Shown here: one piece after another, positions 61,801 to 64,000 of the stretch
Layout: the number at the start of each line of letters is the position of its first letter
Position numbering within the stretch: position 1 is the first letter of the stretch
Assembly (NCBI RefSeq): GCF_021502725.1
Contig: NZ_JAKFFS010000003.1
Span: 62,001-126,000 of the forward strand
Source: Dyadobacter sp. CY345
GTDB lineage: Bacteria; Bacteroidota; Bacteroidia; Cytophagales; Spirosomataceae
Direction: 5' to 3'
DNA: 64,000 bases
Made by a program: the position numbers and the translations under genes
Notes under the pieces: generated by a model
Seen by the model: the letters and a program-made list of their open reading frames with translations, nothing else
What the model was told of the DNA's origin: nothing
The model's database searches: none

Positions 61801-62181
61801 TGTTACAATTTGAAAAGGTCCTGGCTTGGCAACGTTCAGTTTGTTCAGGATTTCTCCGCGCATCAGAACATTGGCATTATCCACTTCTTCGTAATGATAC
61901 GGGCGTTTGTAGGACGTTGGATAGTATAAAACCTCCGTTTTGCCCAACAAATTCTGCAAGTCATTTTGAAAATATGCCGCCTCTTCCCGATCGCTCAAAA
62001 TATATAAAGCCGGACTTTTCTTTTTTTTCTGAATGGCCGCAGCAATTACCGCATCCAGACTCCCGACTAATCCTTTGATCTGGATATGTGCGGCATCTTC
62101 TTTTTTCGAGGCAATTTGTGATATGAACAGATCGAGATAACTGTCACCTCCGTATAGCGTCAATAAATCTTTTACTTCCAA
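58831..62181 (-). CDS. mfd: Transcription-repair coupling factor Mfd
   Basis: The 1116-residue protein has the complete Mfd layout: UvrB-like N-terminal modules, the RNA-polymerase-interacting CarD-like domain (SLHPGDFVTHVDYGIGRFAGM, near 455-475), a RecG-like helicase with Walker A GDVGFGKTEVA near 590, DEEQ in LIVDEEQKFGVK, SRVGRSNRKAF-type motif VI (QMRGRVGRSNRKAFCYLL) and the C-terminal TRCF domain. It removes stalled RNA polymerase and recruits UvrA to lesions. Confidence 0.97.
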   Translation of the reverse strand: MEVKDLLTLYGGDSYLDLFISQIASKKEDAAHIQIKGLVGSLDAVIAAAIQKKKKSPALYILSDREEAAYFQNDLQNLLGKTEVLYYPTSYKRPYHYEEVDNANVLMRGEILNKLNVAKPGPFQIVTYPEALFEKVINKRSLIANTFSVKVGEKLDPSFLTEFLTSYGFEITDFVFEAGQFSVRGGILDVFSFASEHPFRIELFGDEVESIRSFDPDTQLSIESAKQINIVPDIQQKLVHETRESFMDFLDESAVLWFKDAELTLEVIENCFERAEKALQEVTSGGVQIVSNPADLFETRRGFLNQVKKFKTVEFGRRFYFKTENKLPYSSKPQPSFNKDFKRLLDDLSENQSKGFVNIIVAEQPKQLDRLERIFEDLDPFVKFQPIPNISLREGFIDENLKIACYTDHQIFARFHKYRLKEKFSKSKAITLKELKSLHPGDFVTHVDYGIGRFAGMERKDVNGKEQEAIRLIYRDNDLLYVSVHNLHKIAKYTGKEGTPPAMSKLGSGEWEAKKSRVKKQLKDIAHELIALYAKRRQAPGFQFSPDNYMQAELESSFIYEDTPDQATAISSVKDDMEKGHPMDRLVCGDVGFGKTEVAIRAAFKAVCDSKQVAVLVPTTILAMQHFKTFSERLSDFPAKVGYINRFKSTKQIKDTLKEAAEGKIDILIGTHRILNKDVQFKDLGLLIVDEEQKFGVKAKDRLKEMRVNVDVLTLTATPIPRTLHFSLMGARDLSVIATPPPNRQPVTTEVHSFSEEFIRDAISFEVQRGGQVFFVHNRVNDIESIANIIMRLVPEVRIGVAHGQMDGDKLEKVMVDFIEGEYDILVSTNIIESGIDIANANTIIINSAHMFGLSDLHQMRGRVGRSNRKAFCYLLTPNASTLASDSRKRLQTLEEFSELGDGFKVAMRDLDIRGAGNLLGAEQSGFVNDLGYELYHKMLDEAVAELKNNEFKDLFSNALGLPKKLLPDCQIETDFATLIPETYVKNISERLSLYTRLDDMKTNEELIGFEKEILDRFGPLPKEVEDLLKTVRLRWEAEGLYFEKLTLKSNTLKGYFVTSQNDEFFQSPRFGKVIDYIKMHPRQSSLKDQKGKLMLIYENVQSIDQAHKILVEMCQ

Positions 62182-62241
62182 AAGTATATCTTAATTATTA
62201 GAGGAAATTCCCCGGTTTTATAAACTATATCAAACACAAAA

Positions 62242-62270
62242 AGCCGTTCCAGGGATTTTCCCGGTCGGCT
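62242..62270 (-). other. Terminator-like hairpin between mfd and pnuC
   Basis: AGCCG/CGGCT arms (62242-62246, 62266-62270) enclose a second inner stem (GGG-ATTTT-CCC). Read on the minus strand it is followed by TTTTTGTGTTTG and lies about 60 bases upstream of mfd. It could be a leader terminator for mfd or a leftover. Confidence 0.4.
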
Positions 62271-62292
62271 TAAATGATAACAACAGTTTTTC

Positions 62293-62300
62293 TACTTTTG
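62293..62300 (+). promoter_or_regulatory. Candidate -7 box for pnuC
   Basis: TACTTTTG matches TAnnTTTG exactly, 75 bases before the pnuC ATG. Confidence 0.45.
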
Positions 62301-62375
62301 TTGATACCATTGATTACTTTACAAAAATAACTGGTAAATAAATAGCATGTGTAATGAATGTGTTAATTTGATAAA

Positions 62376-62996
62376 ATGATCGACTGGCTCAATCAATCCA
62401 TAACTTTCGCAGGTATAACCACAACGATTCTTGAAATACTCGGTTTTCTGACAGGCGCAATTTGTGTTTATCTCAATACCCGTCAAAATGTATTGGGTTG
62501 GTTTTTCGGTATCATCAATGCCGTACTTTATGTGATCGTGTTCTGGCAGGTTAAGTTATATGCAGATATGGGCTTGCAGGGTTATTATTTTTTCACCAGT
62601 ATTTATGGCTGGTGGATGTGGTTATATGGTGGGAAAAGCCACGATGGGATTTCGGTGAGTAACACACCAACCCGACTTTATGTAATTTTCGCAGTTATTT
62701 TTATTGTCGGAACATTATCCTGGGGTTTTCTTCTGGGCCGCTTCACAAATGCCAGCCTGACCTACGCAGATTCTGCGTTAACCATTGCAAGTCTGATCGG
62801 ACAATGGATGATGGTCCGGAAATATATTCAAAACTGGATTGTCTGGATTGTCGCTGACGCCTGTTATACCGTCATGTATTTTTATAAAGATCTGCACCTC
62901 ACCGCTATTTTATATGCCGTTTTTCTGGCATTAGCAGCCATGGGTTATGTGCAATGGAAAAGAGATTTGAAGAAATTGTCAGGCTCAAATGCTTAA
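62376..62996 (+). CDS. pnuC: Nicotinamide riboside transporter PnuC
   Basis: The 206-residue membrane protein has about seven hydrophobic segments and the family landmarks NVLGWFFGIINAVLYVIVFWQ, DMGLQGYYFFTSIYGWWMW and the NWIVWIVADACYTVMYFYKDL segment (Trp/Asn of the substrate channel). It imports nicotinamide riboside by facilitated diffusion for NAD synthesis. The last four bases overlap the barstar gene on the other strand. No nadR-like kinase is nearby. Confidence 0.93.
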   Translation: MIDWLNQSITFAGITTTILEILGFLTGAICVYLNTRQNVLGWFFGIINAVLYVIVFWQVKLYADMGLQGYYFFTSIYGWWMWLYGGKSHDGISVSNTPTRLYVIFAVIFIVGTLSWGFLLGRFTNASLTYADSALTIASLIGQWMMVRKYIQNWIVWIVADACYTVMYFYKDLHLTAILYAVFLALAAMGYVQWKRDLKKLSGSNA

Positions 62997-63433
62997 CAAT
63001 CACCAAAAGGAATTTCCTGTTCTTCCAGAATGGTCCGGATTCTTGGTGAATCTTCAAAAACAATTCGCAGCTCTTTTTTAGCAACATCTTCCTCCTCGTC
63101 CATCCATTTCCAGTCTTCCGCTGTTGCGTCGAAAATGTCAATAAGTGCGAGAATTTTGTCGTCCGTTTTTTCTTTCGAAAGCCAGTCAGCAGAATTTGTG
63201 ATATAAATAACAACCTTTTCCTCTGCGATCCATTCAAGATCGTTCAGCATTTCATCCAGCGCATCCAGATTTTTACCGGAATAATCTGGGAAATTCAGTG
63301 CCTGACCAATCTGTTCGTGAAAATCCTTTATTGAAGTTGCTTTCTGGCCGTCAACCGTGCCGATAAACGCGCCCAAAAACGACTTACGAAGGTCAAATCC
63401 TTTTTTTGCAAGAAGAAAATGTGTGTTTTTCAT
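62993..63433 (-). CDS. Barstar-family ribonuclease inhibitor
   Basis: The 146-residue protein contains the barstar fold: FHEQIGQALNFPDYSGKNLDALDEMLNDL matches the barstar helix-loop with the Asn-Leu-Asp-Ala-Leu core that contacts the RNase active site, followed by VVIYITNSADWLS. It has an extra C-terminal extension relative to the 90-residue archetype. The start at 63433 is chosen over 63445. The neighbouring upstream gene is a barnase-type RNase, so it is probably its inhibitor. Confidence 0.88.
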   Translation of the reverse strand: MKNTHFLLAKKGFDLRKSFLGAFIGTVDGQKATSIKDFHEQIGQALNFPDYSGKNLDALDEMLNDLEWIAEEKVVIYITNSADWLSKEKTDDKILALIDIFDATAEDWKWMDEEEDVAKKELRIVFEDSPRIRTILEEQEIPFGDC

Positions 63434-63506
63434 AAAATATAACACTGATCAATCAGCTGTAAAATTAAATAGTCAGGCAAAGATAAGTACCTGCAATGAA
63501 AAGTTT

Positions 63507-63980
63507 TTATTCGATTTCGATAAATGAATTATAATGGTCCCGCGTATACCAGGCATGCTCATTTTCACTTGTCACCAGACGTTCCGCACCGCGGTTTTTC
63601 CCGTTCTTTTTGGGGTTGACATCCCATTCCCTATACTTCATCGGTTTCCCGGATTCATCTTTCAAAGGCAAATGTTTTTCATAATTCCCAAATTTCCGGC
63701 CTCCCTGATAGCCTTCCGGTGCCCGGCCGGTTTCTCTCACATAAGCCAGTACTTTGTAGACCTTTTGTGGAATATCATTTCGCTGACTTTTCTGAAGATC
63801 TTCCCTGGCCGCTTTCCCGGACCTTTTTAAAGTCCCTTGCGTTTTTTCAGTCTTTTGCTGCGTTTGGGAAATATCCTGGTTGGTGTTTCCAGAACAGGCC
63901 ACAGCAAACAAAGTTGCCACGGCAAACAGTGTTCTTTTTAGAAAATTCACAAAAGTCAGAGAGAAATTCTTTGTAGGCAT
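63507..63980 (-). CDS. Barnase-type ribonuclease as a predicted lipoprotein
   Basis: The 157-residue protein has an N-terminal hydrophobic segment ending in a lipobox FAVAC (Cys29), a polar Gln/Lys/Thr-rich linker (30-68) and a C-terminal barnase domain. The catalytic set is complete: Glu118 in YREWDVNP, Arg130 and Arg134 in NRGAERLV, and His149 in TRDHYNSF. Barnase cleaves RNA after guanosine. A lipid anchor is unusual for this secreted family and would keep the RNase at the cell surface. The barstar-type gene follows 73 bases downstream on the same strand. The start lies 21 bases from the window end. Confidence 0.9.
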   Translation of the reverse strand: MPTKNFSLTFVNFLKRTLFAVATLFAVACSGNTNQDISQTQQKTEKTQGTLKRSGKAAREDLQKSQRNDIPQKVYKVLAYVRETGRAPEGYQGGRKFGNYEKHLPLKDESGKPMKYREWDVNPKKNGKNRGAERLVTSENEHAWYTRDHYNSFIEIE

Positions 63981-64000
63981 GTTAAAATAAGTAACAGTAA

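Overview
The window is a chromosomal segment of a Bacteroidota bacterium, most like the order Cytophagales (Dyadobacter/Spirosoma type; this placement is inference from gene content). Supporting signs are gliding and type IX secretion genes (GldG, GldJ, PorP/SprF, a CHU_C-type secreted PKD protein), promoters with the Bacteroidota TAnnTTTG -7 box, and the LeuCD/LeuB/IlvDBNC arrangement. No rRNA, tRNA, CRISPR array or transposase gene was found.

Layout. 0-6.5 kb: the end of a BamA/TamA-type barrel protein, a small AAA ATPase, a lipoprotein, an aspartate-type aminotransferase, a ferredoxin-fused reductase and a luciferase-family oxidoreductase. 6.5-18.2 kb: a BlaI/BlaR1-type pair with a triple operator, dnaN, gldG, a DUF1080 protein, RNase R, a PolB-like exonuclease, lipB and a YraN protein. 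18.2-19.3 kb: a gene-free array of three tandem ~350-bp repeats built of mini-hairpins. 19.3-29 kb: a catabolic island with a GH95-like glycosidase, planctomycete-type cytochrome/DUF1549/DUF1553 and DUF1501 proteins, a rhamnose mutarotase, a DUF2231-cytochrome-LRR fusion and a TIM-barrel isomerase. 29-31 kb: free-Met sulfoxide reductase and purU. 30.5-47.3 kb: nearly the whole branched-chain amino acid pathway on the minus strand (leuC, leuD, cimA/leuA-like, leuB, leuA; ilvD, ilvB, ilvN, ilvC, ilvA), interrupted by small accessory modules (GxxExxY cassette, MazEF, HicBA with a broken toxin, an orphan RHH protein). 47-64 kb: murQ, NIPSNAP, porP plus the CHU_C protein, ruvB, mutT, dihydroorotase, comF, gldJ, mfd, pnuC and a barnase/barstar pair.

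Regulation. Two leader peptides rich in Ile/Leu/Val codons, each followed by an intrinsic terminator, precede ilvD (17 aa) and leuA (16 aa). Both leaders lie behind promoters of the same design: TTTG, 20-21 nt, TAnTTTG, exactly 16 nt, then a related 18-nt palindrome. This points to dual control (operator plus attenuation) of the branched-chain pathway.

Most unusual element. A class of intergenic modules recurs at five loci, with the layout hairpin1 - CTATAA motif - hairpin2 - spacer - hairpin3 - inverted TTATAG motif - hairpin4. The hairpin stems differ between copies but keep base pairing, which suggests selection for structure. Two sequence subfamilies share this layout, and two copies sit inside the leu and ilv gene strings, where they are probably transcribed.
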